A stretch of DNA of 64,000 nucleotides from Candidatus Vondammii sp. HM_W22 (GCF_022530855.2 NZ_CP099567.1:2976001-3040000); one strand, 5' to 3'; positions 51,572-62,485 are shown, counted from the first letter of the stretch. Program-made: numbers and translations. The notes: a model not told the origin generated them from the letters alone.

Positions 51572-52753
51572 GACAATATTAGATATCGCACTATTTTGAG
51601 GCGCGCCAAAAAATATCCGCACCTGTCCAAACTCAGGCACCCCCCCCGCGGCTTCCTGCAGTGCCGAATGAAGCGCCTGCGCACCCGCGTCGTCTGATAA
51701 AAAATCGCTCGAAAAATAGACATCCACATCAACTGAACCAGCCAGATAATGGAACACTAGGCGCTGCCGCTCCGAGGCATTCGGAATATCGCCCCAGCAC
51801 TGTTGCAACAGCGCCTCCGCCTCGACCCTTAGCGGCAGACCTTTACAGGGGACAGCAACTTCGTCATCTTCTGGATCGATGTGAACGGTGACATCTGAGA
51901 TCTCTTCGATATCTTCCAGCAGACGGTCGGTCACCATCTGACTGATCATATGGCCCTCTGAAACACTGATCCGGGATTCCACCAGCACATGGACATCCAA
52001 CGACGCCTTTCCACCCATTTTTCGAGTGCGTAACATGTGGATCGCCCTAACCCCACCGATGGAGTGAATGATCTCACGAATATGTTTCAACTTCTCCTCA
52101 TCCAACCCCTCATCCATCAGCTCCTGGAAAGCCGGCCAACCAAGATTCCAGCCGATGCCTGCGATCATCAGGCCAACACCCACAGCCGCAATAGCATCCA
52201 GGTAGGGAAGCCCGGCCATGGTGCCCGCCACACCAACCAACACAACAATCGAGGAGATGGCATCTGAGCGGTGATGCCAGGCATTGGCCTGCAGCATATT
52301 GGATTTAATCCGGCGTGCAGCCCTTGCGGTATAGTGGTAGAGTGTTTCATTGGCTAGAATGGAGAAACTAGCCGCATAGAGTGCCAGCGTACCCGGTTGC
52401 AACAGCTCCTCTGGTGAAAAGAGCCGGTCCACTGCATCCCAGGAGATACCCACCGCAACCAGGATCAGGAGTAACCCAAGGCCCAGGGTTGCGGCCGTCT
52501 CAAATCGACCATGCCCATAGGGATGATCGGAATCAGGGCCGTGACTGGCGTGAACCGCAGCAAAATAGACCAGTGCATCTGAAAACAGGTCGGAGAAAGA
52601 GTGGATACCATCTGCCACCAGTGACTGGGATTGAGCAGCTAGGCCGATAATGACCTTACTCATTGCCAGCAGCAGGTTGACCAGCGCCCCCACCAGAGTG
52701 ACCTGTTGGATCACCTTTGTGCATCGCTGGCTGCTATCGACAGGCATTGTCAT
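51563..52753 (-). CDS. Cation diffusion facilitator (CDF) metal exporter
   Basis: A 396-residue protein with six membrane helices (about 15-215) and a cytosolic dimerisation domain after about 220. The metal site in helix II is SLVADGIHSFSDLFSDALVY, followed by SDHPYGHGRFETAATLGLG; helix V contains AWHHRSDAISSIVVLVG. It probably exports Zn2+, Fe2+ or Mn2+ by proton exchange; the HSFSD/HHRSD site is like FieF/MamM relatives. A C-terminal extension of about 90 residues beyond the usual domain is present. The start overlaps the tusA stop. Confidence 0.92.
   Translation of the reverse strand: MTMPVDSSQRCTKVIQQVTLVGALVNLLLAMSKVIIGLAAQSQSLVADGIHSFSDLFSDALVYFAAVHASHGPDSDHPYGHGRFETAATLGLGLLLILVAVGISWDAVDRLFSPEELLQPGTLALYAASFSILANETLYHYTARAARRIKSNMLQANAWHHRSDAISSIVVLVGVAGTMAGLPYLDAIAAVGVGLMIAGIGWNLGWPAFQELMDEGLDEEKLKHIREIIHSIGGVRAIHMLRTRKMGGKASLDVHVLVESRISVSEGHMISQMVTDRLLEDIEEISDVTVHIDPEDDEVAVPCKGLPLRVEAEALLQQCWGDIPNASERQRLVFHYLAGSVDVDVYFSSDFLSDDAGAQALHSALQEAAGGVPEFGQVRIFFGAPQNSAISNIVAP
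51588..51602. promoter_or_regulatory. NtrC-binding site 2 of glnA (degenerate)
   Basis: GCACTATTTTGAGGC keeps the left half and a weaker right half. Its centre is 31 bases from site 1, three helical turns, the spacing used for cooperative NtrC oligomers at enteric glnA. Confidence 0.65.
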
Positions 52754-52992
52754 TACTGTGTTTCCTCGCACACTTCAATCACAACAAAATACTCATCGCC
52801 CTTGGCGCGGGTCTCAACCAGCTGATGGCCATTGATACGACACCAGGCAGGAATATCATTAAGTGCCCCGGGATCGGTGCAGACCGCTTCCAGCAAAGTG
52901 CCAGGTGATAACGTCTTTACACAATCCTGCACCCGAATCACCGGCATTGGACAGAGCAATCTTCGAGCATCGAGCAGTACCTTGTCGCACAT
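52753..52992 (-). CDS. tusA: TusA-family sulfur carrier
   Basis: A 79-residue TusA/SirA-like protein with the sulfur-carrying cysteine in RRLLCPMPVIRV (CPxP). The rest, TLLEAVCTDPGALNDIPAWC, follows the family. It passes persulfide sulfur between enzymes, for tRNA thiolation or dissimilatory sulfur oxidation. Its start overlaps the stop of the PP-loop gene as ATGA and its stop overlaps the CDF start, so the three form one tightly coupled operon. The gene symbol reflects family, not proven orthology. Confidence 0.9.
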   Translation of the reverse strand: MCDKVLLDARRLLCPMPVIRVQDCVKTLSPGTLLEAVCTDPGALNDIPAWCRINGHQLVETRAKGDEYFVVIEVCEETQ

Positions 52993-54035
52993 CAGATATA
53001 CCACGCCACAGGGATTTCATCCGGCTTCAAAGGCGTGACCGTCAGGGTCCGTTTATTACCGGTCAAATCAACGATCTTGACCTCAACCTGCGCTATGTTC
53101 TTACCCTGACTGAAACGGGCCACTAGCCGTGCAGCCAGTTCCAGATCTTCATCATCCACTTCACCATCGATCAGGGACAGAGGGCCTGCATGACTAATGG
53201 TCTCAAGATGAATAAACTGCTTGCGGTATCCCCTGAGAAAATTACTCTCTCCCTCCTCCCGGGCAATGATCACTTTGAAATCCGGCCCTGGCCGTAGATG
53301 CCGCCCCACCTTGAGCAACATGATGTCATCCATCTCGTACTCTTTGTGGCCACGAGCCTGCCACAGGTCTGTCAGTTTCACCGAGTAGCTGGCATCGGTG
53401 AGGAAACAGCAGCCACCTGCCGGCTGGGCATAATCATCCAAATGAAACTGCTCTGCCAAAGCCATCTGGGGTTTTCGGCTACGCCCGTTGAAATCGTATA
53501 GCTCTTCACGCTTTACCCAGCCCGCAATCTCGGGCTTTGTGGCAGGAAGATTCCTGGCACACAGGGGACGCAATAGCAGATCCGTGGCACCGGACTCCCG
53601 GGAGATGACCGGCATGGTGTCCTTGCGCTGAGACATGGGACGCTGCCCTATGACCTCTCCGGTTATGATGAAATCAAACCCATGTTCGGTGATCCATTCA
53701 TGGGCCTTTTTCACCATAAATATCTTGCAATCGAGACAGGGGTTCAGATTTGCGCCATAGCCATGCTTTGGGTTAAACACCACATCCTTGTACTCCTCCA
53801 CAATATCGACAATGTGAAGTTTGATGCCCAGCTGTTCGGCTACCCACAGTGCATTGTTGCGTTTGGGTTTGGCACGGTCTTTTTTACGGATGGCGTGAGT
53901 ATGACCCTCGACACAGAATCCGGTAAAGAAATTAATGCCCTCGACACGGATGCCCTGCTCCTGAATCACCTTGGCAGCCAACAGGGAATCGAGGCCACCA
54001 GAGATCAAGGCAACGGCCTTACGCTGTTCAGTCAT
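52992..54035 (-). CDS. PP-loop ATPase with DUF814-like C-terminus (tRNA-thiolation-like)
   Basis: A 347-residue protein. The N-terminal ATP-pyrophosphatase domain has the PP loop ALISGGLDSLLAAKVI and resembles MnmA/ThiI-type enzymes; a CxxC, NPCLDCKIFMVKKAHEW, could hold sulfur or a cluster. Conserved features include ITGEVIGQRPMSQRKDTMPV and GGCCFLTD with another Cys pair. The C-terminal portion (about 235-345, MDDIMLLKVGRHLRPGPDFK, SNFLRGYRKQ) is DUF814/NFACT-R-like, an RNA-associated fold. The start is ATG 54035. Exact substrate unknown; coupling to tusA suggests sulfur transfer to RNA or a cofactor. Confidence 0.87.
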   Translation of the reverse strand: MTEQRKAVALISGGLDSLLAAKVIQEQGIRVEGINFFTGFCVEGHTHAIRKKDRAKPKRNNALWVAEQLGIKLHIVDIVEEYKDVVFNPKHGYGANLNPCLDCKIFMVKKAHEWITEHGFDFIITGEVIGQRPMSQRKDTMPVISRESGATDLLLRPLCARNLPATKPEIAGWVKREELYDFNGRSRKPQMALAEQFHLDDYAQPAGGCCFLTDASYSVKLTDLWQARGHKEYEMDDIMLLKVGRHLRPGPDFKVIIAREEGESNFLRGYRKQFIHLETISHAGPLSLIDGEVDDEDLELAARLVARFSQGKNIAQVEVKIVDLTGNKRTLTVTPLKPDEIPVAWYI

Positions 54036-54105
54036 ACGAATATTATGCATCTGGGTGAAAACGGAATAGGGATTATACGCTATCGAGCAATTCAGGGTCG
54101 AGGCT

Positions 54106-54420
54106 CTACTCTCTTCGCCGCAAAACAGGGGTTTTCTGCTTCCGGTAGCCGATAACAGCCAGTAGTTGCAGCCCCTCCTCATTCTTTATGAACTCTGCAA
54201 CAGTCTCCTTGCCCAGCCCCACAGCCACTTCATTCAGTGCCTTGACGAAAACCCTGTCGTCCGGACTGTAGGCTAATTGGCGGATAAATGAGCCATCGAT
54301 CTTAAGGATATCCACCAGCAACTCTTTGAGATAAATAAAGGAGGAGAAACCAACACCAAAATTATCCAGAGCAAATTTGCATCCCAGCTCCTGTATATCA
54401 CCCATCAACTTTCTCAACCC
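54106..54420 (-). pseudogene. EAL-domain (c-di-GMP phosphodiesterase) fragment
   Basis: About 90 residues of the C-terminal half of an EAL domain: GDIQELGCKFALDNFGVGFS, SFIYLKELLVDILKIDGSFI, AVGLGKETVAEFIKNEEGLQ. The N-terminal EAL loop is absent, DDFG reads DNFG, and the end runs out of homology at about 54150. No catalytic activity is possible. It is a leftover between the PP-loop operon and IS debris. Confidence 0.8.
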
Positions 54421-54645
54421 GTGCTGTGAGAGAGCACTTTCTGAGCATTTCCGGAATTAACAACCAATTCCATAGCATGGGACGGAATTGCGCAGCCAAG
54501 CAGCAGGAGAGGTATAAGTTGTCGTCCAACTTTTTCCATGAACCCTGATAATCTCAAAATCCCTTATACCCTCGTGGGTATTCAACGAGCAGAAAATAGG
54601 AAAAAAACTTAATGAAATGTCCCCATTCTATGGCCACTTGGCTTG

Positions 54646-55456
54646 TTAGGTTCTCCGCATTTCACGTAATCCAAAATACGCCATCTCTGGCGTGACATAG
54701 TGTTGTGAACTGTGGGGGTCGCCGCTCATTATATCGGCAACGCCACTGTTCAATAACAACTCTGGCTTCGGTCAGGCTACCAAATATCTCTGCATTTAAA
54801 CACTCCTTGCGGAAAATGCCGTTGAAGCTTTCATTGCTGCCATTTTGCCAGGGTTTTCCCGGTTCAATATTGGCTAGCTTAATATCATGCTTTTCCAGTT
54901 CCTCGCGCAGTACGAGGGCCAACAGCTCAGCTCCGTTGTCGCTGCGAATGGCTCGGGGAATTCCGTAGCGAATGATTAATTCACGTAGCACCGCTTTCAC
55001 GTGTTGACTCTGTAGGTATCGACCAGTTTTGATTGCCAGACAATAACCGGTTGCTTCGTCCTTGACCGTCAAGCACCGCAGAGGCTCTGCGTCATGATAG
55101 CGGTCATGTACGAAATCCCATGCCCACACATCATTCCGTCGTAGCGCCAATCCCTCCAGTTTTACCCCAGTGCGAATCTTCCGTCGAGGGCGATAAGGCG
55201 GCAAACACAGGCCATTAAGCCGCCAGAGTCGATATACGCGTTTGTTGTTTACCTGCCAACCTCTGAGCCGCAGATAGGCGCCTGCTAAACGATAGCCCCA
55301 ACTGGGATCCTCCCGCACCACTACACGCAACGCGGCCGACAGATGCCGGTCACGACGTTCTCGTTTTGAACTACAGTGAAGCCCCGATCGCGGTGTCGTA
55401 CAAAGCCAGCTTGCTCGCCTTTGGCTAAGGCCCCGTTCAATAGCAAACAATGCCAT
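54646..55456 (-). mobile_element. IS3-family OrfB transposase, frameshifted near the end
   Basis: The integrase core has WAWDFVHDRYHDAEPLRCLT, IRSDNGAELLAL and KPWQNGSNESFNGIFRKECL, giving D, D, E. After YNERRP one extra C in a run of five shifts the frame; the proper end HSSQHYVTPEMAYFGLREMR reads on to a TAA at 54646. OrfA and the upstream end are missing, replaced by IS30 sequence from 55464. Confidence 0.87.
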
Positions 55457-55933
55457 TGTAGATTCAATGGGTCAATGCAACACCGTCATTTAGTTTATCT
55501 GCAGGAGTGGCGAAGTCCAATGTTTTTCTCGGTCGTTGATTGAGTTTTTTCGCCACGCGATCTAAGTGTGCCTGAGAGTAAATCGACAAGTCTGTTTTCT
55601 TCGGAAAGTACTGCCTCAATAGCCGATTTGTATTTTCATTGGTCCCTCTTTGCCATAGACTTTGTGGGTCACAAAAGTAGACTTTTGCATCTGTCGCCAT
55701 AGTAAATTTCTTGTGACCGGCAAGCTCCATCCCCCTATCCCAAGTTAATGCCTGTACCAGCTTGTCTGGAAGTTTTTTAACCTGTTTCGTGAGTGCGGAA
55801 ACAACCGAATTAGTCGACCCTGAAATATTTATAACGCAATGATTTATATAAAATAAGCGTCTAAATTTGATAAAATAAACGTCCGTGAAAGGGGTAAAAG
55901 CAGAGAAAAACTGGACGAAACAGAGGTGGATAA

Positions 55934-57070
55934 TTGAGCAAACCCAAGACAGACAATCCCAACCAGCAAAGTTTCCTGCACCAGAACTTACTGGATCAGC
56001 TGAACCCCAAGCATCCACTTTTGCTATTGGCCAGACAGATAGACTGGTCATATTTTGATGCTGAATTTGCCCCGCTTTATTCTCATCTTGGAAAGCCCTC
56101 AAAACCCATCCGCCTAATGGTGGGCCTCTCGATACTCAAGCATCTGGAAGATCTCAGTGACGAGGTTCTGATTCAACGCTGGATACAAAATCCCTACTAC
56201 CCGAGTTTTACGGGTGAGATCGAATTCCAATGGCAACTTCCTTGTGACCCCTCCGACCTGACTTACTTCAGAAAGCGTATTGGCAAAGAAGGTTTTGAAA
56301 AGGTCCTGGCTGCCTCTATCGCCTTACATCAAGAAAAGGCGATCGAAGATGAAATGTGTATCGACACTACCGTACAAGAGAAAAATATTACCTTTCCAAC
56401 TGATGCAAAGCAGTACCGAAAGATACACAGGCAATTACTCAAGATGGCCCGAGCAGAAGGTATCGTGCTCAGTCGAAGCCATGAGAAGGAAGTAAAAATT
56501 CTCAAGCTCCCCACCCGATTTGCCACACATCCGAGGAATCGTAAAAAGGCACGTAAGGCCGTCAAGCGATTAAAGACCATCAGCGGCCGATTACTGCGTG
56601 AAATACAGCGTAAAATGACCGCAGAACAACAGAAATTCTATGCAGAAAAGTTCGCCCTGTACCAGCGCATGCTGAATCAGAAGCGTGCTGATAAAAACAA
56701 GTTGTACAGCCTACATGAACCTCATGTTTACTGTATGAGCAAAGGCAAGGCCCAGCAGCATTATGAGTTTGGCACCAAGGCATCAATCACCACCACAAGG
56801 GACGCGGGCATTGTGATTGGTGCCCTGGCTTTTGAGAAGAATGTATTTGATGGTCACACCGTACCTGAGGTCTTGGCACAGGTGAAACGTCTCATCAATC
56901 GAGTACCCAAAGTGGGTATTGCTGATCGAGGTTATCGGGGCAAATCAAAGGTTAATGACACCCAGATAGTAACGCCAAAGCCTGCTAGGAAGAATACCTC
57001 AGGAGAAGCCATGGCATTAGCCAGAAAACGTTTCAGAAGACGAGCTGGCATTGAGCCTGTGGTCACTTAA
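55934..57070 (+). CDS. IS5-family transposase, C-terminus out of frame (copy 2)
   Basis: A 378-residue DDE transposase differing from copy 1 by seven residues. It has the same catalytic residues (Asp in CIDTTVQEKN, Asp in GIADRGYRGKS, Glu in RRAGIEPV) and the same premature stop at IEPVVT; the missing C-terminus is in the -1 frame to 57252. That two copies have drifted yet both kept the 378-codon frame open suggests the short protein may be functional. Confidence 0.92.
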   Translation: MSKPKTDNPNQQSFLHQNLLDQLNPKHPLLLLARQIDWSYFDAEFAPLYSHLGKPSKPIRLMVGLSILKHLEDLSDEVLIQRWIQNPYYPSFTGEIEFQWQLPCDPSDLTYFRKRIGKEGFEKVLAASIALHQEKAIEDEMCIDTTVQEKNITFPTDAKQYRKIHRQLLKMARAEGIVLSRSHEKEVKILKLPTRFATHPRNRKKARKAVKRLKTISGRLLREIQRKMTAEQQKFYAEKFALYQRMLNQKRADKNKLYSLHEPHVYCMSKGKAQQHYEFGTKASITTTRDAGIVIGALAFEKNVFDGHTVPEVLAQVKRLINRVPKVGIADRGYRGKSKVNDTQIVTPKPARKNTSGEAMALARKRFRRRAGIEPVVT

Positions 57071-57086
57071 AGAGTGACCACAGGCT
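57054..57086. other. Perfect 14-bp palindrome at the transposase stop (copy 2)
   Basis: Identical to 39217-39249: AGCCTGTGGTCACT, loop TAAAG, AGTGACCACAGGCT. It contains the end of the short transposase frame. Confidence 0.9.
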
Positions 57087-58139
57087 AAAAAGGAACTTTC
57101 TTAAAGGCTTTGCCGGGGATCAGATTAACTTGCTTATGGCGGCGGCTGCCTTCAACTTCAGAAAATGGATGAGGGAGGTTCTTTTTGTGCTGAAAAATAT
57201 CATGTCCATACTGTTGTTCCTGTTTGCAAAACAGAAACAACAGTATTATTAAGTGCCTGGAATGAATATTTTAGGGTCGACGAATTAGTGTCTTTCCCTG
57301 CGACTTTAACGAGCATAGTAAATCGCGAGTGACACTCTACTAACGTAGCTATATGAGTGTTGGAAGAACCTGAGATCAAATCGCCTTCCCAGTGGCCAGG
57401 GACGGCCCGGTCTTCAATTTCAGGTGAGCGATTATGGAAATACCATCAATAATGCCACTTCTGGGTAGCCTTTTAATATTACTATGCCTGGACTGCCGAA
57501 AGACTCTTTGCGTTCTAAGATGTCTTTGAAGCTCTTTTTTCAATACGCAACGAGACTGAATGAATAGGCTTTTGTAGATGGTTTCGTATGACACACGTAA
57601 CTTCTCTCATTCTCTGGGTAATTTCGCTTTAGCCAGCTAGATATCTGCTCAGTAGACCACTCTTGAAAGCTTATCGGCTACGACTTTACGAAGATTATCT
57701 CACTGGGAAAGTCTACACAGCTTTAGCTTACGAGCACGATCCCAAGCTTTACTATCAGCAATATTTGCACGATAGCGGTTCATTCCCCCATTGCGCTGAA
57801 TTTTCCTGCTTATGGTTGAGGGTGAGCGATCAAGGTCTCTTGCTATCTGACGCAAAGACAAGCCCACGGAAAGCCCTCTGGATATTTCTTCACGTTCTTC
57901 CAGAATGAGAGCATTTTGAGCGCGTTTGCGAACTGAAGGGCAATACCCTCCAAATAGTCTTGGCATACCAAAAAATTGATGCAGGGTGTTTTTCGAGGGA
58001 ACGGCCTATATCACTAAGTGATTCTCCCTTCCGCCAACGTGACCATAGTTCTTGTTTTTGATCATCTGTGAGTCCAGGTCTGCCAAGTCTTGCCATCACA
58101 TAATCCCCATAAATTGATCATTGAGTATAATGTGTTGCA

Positions 58140-59040
58140 TCAACCCATTGAATCTACAGCTACACATTTTTTACTTTTGCACTCAAGCAATTGTTTTACC
58201 CTCTTTTCCTTTTTTGTTTGCGGTTCTCGTTTGTCAACATGGCTGATAACGGACATCGCACCATTCACAAGATAACTCCTCAGGGCAATATTCTTCGTCA
58301 ATCTCCCGATACTACCAAAATTTGTTTTTCCACCACTGGAATGCTGAAGCCGCGTCAATCCGATGCATGCTGATGCATCCCTTCCCATTTTAAATGTACC
58401 AGCTTCACCGCAGCCTGTCGTAATATAGAGATTAACAGCATTTATCGTAGACACACCCTCTAGTGCCGCCCGCAACTTCTCACATTCCGGGTGTGCCTTG
58501 ATGGCCTGTGCCAATAGCCTATCCTTTTCCGCTATGTTTTTAACCGTCGGTAAGTAAAGTCTCCATATTGCATTCAATGCCTGGCGAAACTGCATGCAAA
58601 ACCTTTTCTCTGCGTCTTCAAGCACCCCTTGAACTGTGCCACCTAATCCACCTCTTCTTGATGACACACGTACATTCTCATGATGGACTGCTCTTGTTGC
58701 TCAAAAGTCTTGCCATTGATGAATTTAATATCAACAAGCTGACTAGCCTGTACGATGGCCAAGGCATCATTTTTATCGGCCTTTTGATTTTACCTTATCT
58801 GAGAAACAAGCTTGGCTGATATAATGCGGGCATCATGACCATTGTCCTTAGCCACTTGCTTCCAGTAGTTGGAAATCGCACAAGGTTCGAACACGGCAAT
58901 CGCTAGTTTAGCCATGACCAGACAGGATGCAAATTCCCCTGATGCCATTTCATCATTGGTAACTATCTCAGGTCCCTTGACAACGCACACCTGGATAACT
59001 TTTTTGGCTAAATCTACACCTGTAGTCGTTTTCTTCGTTT
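58140..59040 (-). mobile_element. IS110-family transposase remnant
   Basis: The N-terminal DEDD domain begins TTTGVDLAKKVIQVCVVKGP and reads to SAKLVSQIR, stop, QKADKNDALAIVQASQLVDI, with a deletion and a shift near 58650. The C-terminal IS116/IS110/IS902 domain is ALEGVSTINAVNLYITTGCG and RDASACIGLTRLQHSSGGKT. Stops and shifts make it inactive. Confidence 0.85.
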
Positions 59041-59346
59041 ATTGGGCTCCCATTATGCTTTGCTTTAAGGGCAACCAGTTTCTGTTTTAGGGTGAGGGGA
59101 GTCCAATTATCTCTCCATCGCCGGTAGGGTTTGCCGAGAGCAGCCAGGGATCTTTTGGCACTGCCTGCTGACAGTGGACTCACCAAACCCTGCTTTTTAA
59201 GACTTTGTGATTAAATCCTGCGAACTCCTGACAATCGAATAAAAAGAGTAGCCGTTTCACTTCTTCCGATTCAACAATACCCTGACAAAAGGATATACTT
59301 GCGCGATTAACTTTTTCTTTTGGAAAGCAGAGTCTTAACATTGACC
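59041..59346. other. Gap between IS110 debris and glyQ
   Basis: No gene recognised. It contains a likely leader of the IS110 element and the candidate glyQ promoter. Confidence 0.5.
59270..59299 (+). promoter_or_regulatory. Candidate sigma-70 promoter of glyQS
   Basis: TTCAAC and TATACT are separated by 18 bases and end 47 bases before the glyQ ATG. The -10 box is good; the -35 box is weak. Confidence 0.5.
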
Positions 59347-60279
59347 ATGACAACGAGCAGCAATGTGCCTGATATTTCCACATTTCAGGGATTAATCTTT
59401 GCCCTGGAGCGCTATTGGGCAGAACAGGGGTGCGTCATCCTACAGCCTTATGATATGGAGATGGGTGCCGGTACTTTCCATACTGCAACCTTTCTGAGAT
59501 CCATCGGCCCGGAGCCCTGGACCGCTGCCTTCGTGCAACCTTCTCGGCGACCCACCGATGGCCGTTATGGTGAAAACCCCAACCGACTGCAACACTACTA
59601 TCAGTTCCAGGTAGCAATGAAACCATCGCCTCTCGATATTCAGGATCTCTACCTGAAATCCTTGCAAATGCTGGGAATTGACACCCTGGTACACGATGTG
59701 AGATTCGTTGAAGACAACTGGGAATCTCCCACCCTCGGTGCCTGGGGATTGGGATGGGAGGTCTGGCTAAACGGCATGGAGGTAACTCAGTTCACCTATT
59801 TCCAACAGGTGGGAGGCCTTGACTGCCGGCCTGTAACCGGTGAAATCACCTATGGACTGGAGCGTATCGCCATGTATCTTCAGGGAGTGAAAAGCGTGTT
59901 CGATCTGGTCTGGACCCAGGGTCCTAACAGCCTGGTCACATATGGCGATGTCTTCCATCAGAATGAAGTGGAACAATCAGCCTATAACTTTGAGCATGCC
60001 GATGTGGCTTTCATGTTCAGTTATTTTGATCAGTGTGAAGCTGAGAGTAGCAAATTGATCGAACTTGGGTTGCCTCTGCCTGCGTATGAGCAGGTACTGA
60101 AAGCCTCTCACGCCTTCAATCTGCTCGATGCCCGGCACGCCATCTCCGTTACTGAGCGTCAACGTTATATCCTGCGGGTGCGTGCCCTCTCCAGAGCAGT
60201 TGCCCAAGCCTATTATGAAGCTCGAGAGAAACTCGGCTTCCCCATGTTGAAACAGGAAAAGGAGCTGGCCAATGGTTGA
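59347..60279 (+). CDS. glyQ: Glycyl-tRNA synthetase alpha subunit
   Basis: A 310-residue class II catalytic subunit (303 in E. coli). [40 protein letters not shown] and [20 protein letters not shown] are family-specific. The start was moved to ATG 59347; the open frame extends nine codons upstream without homology. Overlaps glyS by eight bases. Confidence 0.97.
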   Translation: MTTSSNVPDISTFQGLIFALERYWAEQGCVILQPYDMEMGAGTFHTATFLRSIGPEPWTAAFVQPSRRPTDGRYGENPNRLQHYYQFQVAMKPSPLDIQDLYLKSLQMLGIDTLVHDVRFVEDNWESPTLGAWGLGWEVWLNGMEVTQFTYFQQVGGLDCRPVTGEITYGLERIAMYLQGVKSVFDLVWTQGPNSLVTYGDVFHQNEVEQSAYNFEHADVAFMFSYFDQCEAESSKLIELGLPLPAYEQVLKASHAFNLLDARHAISVTERQRYILRVRALSRAVAQAYYEAREKLGFPMLKQEKELANG

Positions 60280-62344
60280 TTCTGCTGATCTGCTGTTTGA
60301 ACTGGGAACCGAAGAGCTGCCACCCGCGGCCCTGAAAAAACTCTCCAACGCGTTCACCGAAGCATTTGTTGCCGGTCTTAATAAGGCGAATCTGCAACAC
60401 GGAGCGATTAAACCCTTCGCTACACCCCGCCGTCTGGCACTGCTGGTTGAGGAATGCAGCCAGCAGCAACCGGACAGGGAGATTGAGCGCCGCGGACCCG
60501 CCATCCAGGCCTCCTTTGATAACGAGGGCAGTCCAACCAAAGCGGCGGAAGGGTTTGCCCGCTCCTGCGGCACCACGGCGGACAAACTCGGCCGGGTGAA
60601 GACAGATAAAGGCGAGTGGCTGATGTATCAGCTCAAGGAGAAGGGAAAACCAGCTTCAGAGCTGCTGCCCGCTATCGCAGAGGATGCTCTTAACCGGCTG
60701 CCTATACCGAAGCGCATGCGGTGGGGCGATACGGACGCCCAGTTTGTACGTCCGGTCCATTGGCTGCTGTTTCTCCATGGCGACCAAGTGGTGCCCTGCT
60801 CTATCCTTCAGGCAAAAGCTGGCCGATTTACCCGGGGGCACCGTTTCCATCACCCTGAACAGATTGAGATCAGCTCGCCGGCAGACTATGCAAATACACT
60901 GGAAAAAACCGGCAGTGTTATTGCTGAATTCGGTACACGGCAGGCAAAAATTCGCCAGCAGGTTACGCTTTCTGCCGAGACTTTAGGAGGATACCCCGAG
61001 ATTGATGCATCGCTGCTCGATGAAGTCACTGGCCTAGTGGAGTGGCCTATCCCTATTATCGCTGGATTTGAAGAGCATTTTTTGCAGGTGCCCCATGAAG
61101 CATTGATTCTCACCATGAAGAAGAATCAGAAGTACTTTCATCTGGTGGATGAGAATGGCCAGCTGATGAATCACTTCATCACCATCGCAAATATCGACAG
61201 TCCAAATCCGGAGATCATCAAAGAGGGCAATGAGCGCGTCGTGCGTCCTCGCCTTAGTGATGCCATGTTCTTCTGGAACCAAGATGGCAAGAAAAAACTG
61301 GAAAATCATCTGGAGGCGCTGAAGTCAGTCGTATTCCAGAAGCAATTGGGCTCAATGCATGAAAAAGCCAACCGGGTTGCCAGACTTGCTTCCGGCATAA
61401 CTGAAGCGATTGGTGGGGACTCATCCCTTGCTGATCGGGCCGGCATGCTGAGCCGGTGTGATCTAATGACCGAAATGGTTAACGAGTTCCCCGACATGCA
61501 GGGAATCATGGGCCGCTATCAAGCCATCCGGGATGGGGAGTCTGAGGAGCTGGCACAAGCCATGGAGGAATTTTACCTGCCCCGCTTCTCTGGCGATCGA
61601 CTGCCCCAGAGTAAAACAGGTATTGCTATCTCTCTGGCCGAAAAGCTGGATACCCTAGTTGGAATTTTCAGCATAGGCATGAAACCCACCGGCGACAAAG
61701 ATCCGTTTGCCTTACGTCGCGCCGCACTGGGTGCCTTGCGTATCATGCGTGAACATGCGCTCCCGATCAGTCTGAAGCAGCTGCTGGAGAGGGCAGCCTC
61801 TATTCAGAATGGGCTAACCGGTGAAGCAGGTGCTATAATCCAAGTCTACAATTTCATGATCGAGCGTCTCAAGGGCATCTACCATGAGGAAGGTATCCCG
61901 GTAGATATTTTTGATGCCGTTGCGGTCATAAAGCCAGAAACCATCGCTGATTTCGATCGCCGGGTAAGCGCAGTTGTCGCATTCAGAAACCTGCCGGAAG
62001 CCTCCTCTCTCGCTGCGACCAACAAACGCATACGCAACATCTTAAAAAAAGCCAAGGATAAGCTGCCGGAGAATGTCGATCTCTCACTGTTTGAATATGA
62101 TGAGGAGCATGAACTTTTTGCCAGGATTGGTGGCAAAATAGAGCACGTGTTGCCGCTTCTTCAAAGCTTCGATTATGAAGCGGCTCTGATCTCTCTGGCC
62201 GAGCTTAAAAACCCGGTAGACAACTTCTTTGATCATGTAGTGGTAATGGCTGACGACCCGGCCATTCGGGCAAACCGACTGGCACTGCTCACCCGGATAA
62301 GCGATCTGTTCCTGGGTGTTGCCGACATTTCAAAACTTCAATAG
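60272..62344 (+). CDS. glyS: Glycyl-tRNA synthetase beta subunit
   Basis: A 690-residue subunit (689 in E. coli) that binds tRNA-Gly. [20 protein letters not shown] begins it; [32 protein letters not shown] and [20 protein letters not shown] are conserved; the C-terminal anticodon-binding (DALR-like) region ends in [20 protein letters not shown]. Intact. Confidence 0.97.
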   Translation: MVDSADLLFELGTEELPPAALKKLSNAFTEAFVAGLNKANLQHGAIKPFATPRRLALLVEECSQQQPDREIERRGPAIQASFDNEGSPTKAAEGFARSCGTTADKLGRVKTDKGEWLMYQLKEKGKPASELLPAIAEDALNRLPIPKRMRWGDTDAQFVRPVHWLLFLHGDQVVPCSILQAKAGRFTRGHRFHHPEQIEISSPADYANTLEKTGSVIAEFGTRQAKIRQQVTLSAETLGGYPEIDASLLDEVTGLVEWPIPIIAGFEEHFLQVPHEALILTMKKNQKYFHLVDENGQLMNHFITIANIDSPNPEIIKEGNERVVRPRLSDAMFFWNQDGKKKLENHLEALKSVVFQKQLGSMHEKANRVARLASGITEAIGGDSSLADRAGMLSRCDLMTEMVNEFPDMQGIMGRYQAIRDGESEELAQAMEEFYLPRFSGDRLPQSKTGIAISLAEKLDTLVGIFSIGMKPTGDKDPFALRRAALGALRIMREHALPISLKQLLERAASIQNGLTGEAGAIIQVYNFMIERLKGIYHEEGIPVDIFDAVAVIKPETIADFDRRVSAVVAFRNLPEASSLAATNKRIRNILKKAKDKLPENVDLSLFEYDEEHELFARIGGKIEHVLPLLQSFDYEAALISLAELKNPVDNFFDHVVVMADDPAIRANRLALLTRISDLFLGVADISKLQ

Positions 62345-62485
62345 AGAGGGTTCCGGAATCATCTATTGTAAATAAGTTCGCGATGGAGAGAGGAGCGAAA
62401 TATTTCTAGATCCTCTGCTAAATATCTGCGCGGCATTATTGACAGATGACCTGACAACCAATCTTAATTATAGAAAAGATAGATT

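Larger units (their letters stand above)
55813..57281 (+). mobile_element. IS5-family insertion sequence, complete copy 2
   Basis: Same length (1469 bases), ends and gene as copy 1 at 39022-40490, opposite orientation. Inserted in the IS30 transposase with AATTA on either side. Confidence 0.93.
55464..58099 (-). mobile_element. IS30-family element, interrupted by IS5-family copy 2 and frameshifted
   Basis: The 5' part (58099-57283) reads ARLGRPGLTDDQKQELWSRW, LSLRQIARDLDRSPSTISRK and SYETIYKSLFIQSRCVLKKE in several frames. The 3' part (about 55811-55464) reads VVSALTKQVKKLPDKLVQAL, TWDRGMELAGHKKF, YFCDPQSLWQRGTNENTNRL and LNQRPRKTLDFATP. The IS5 element splits the catalytic domain; AATTA flanks it on both sides. 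Extra frameshifts show the gene was or became dead independently. Confidence 0.88.
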
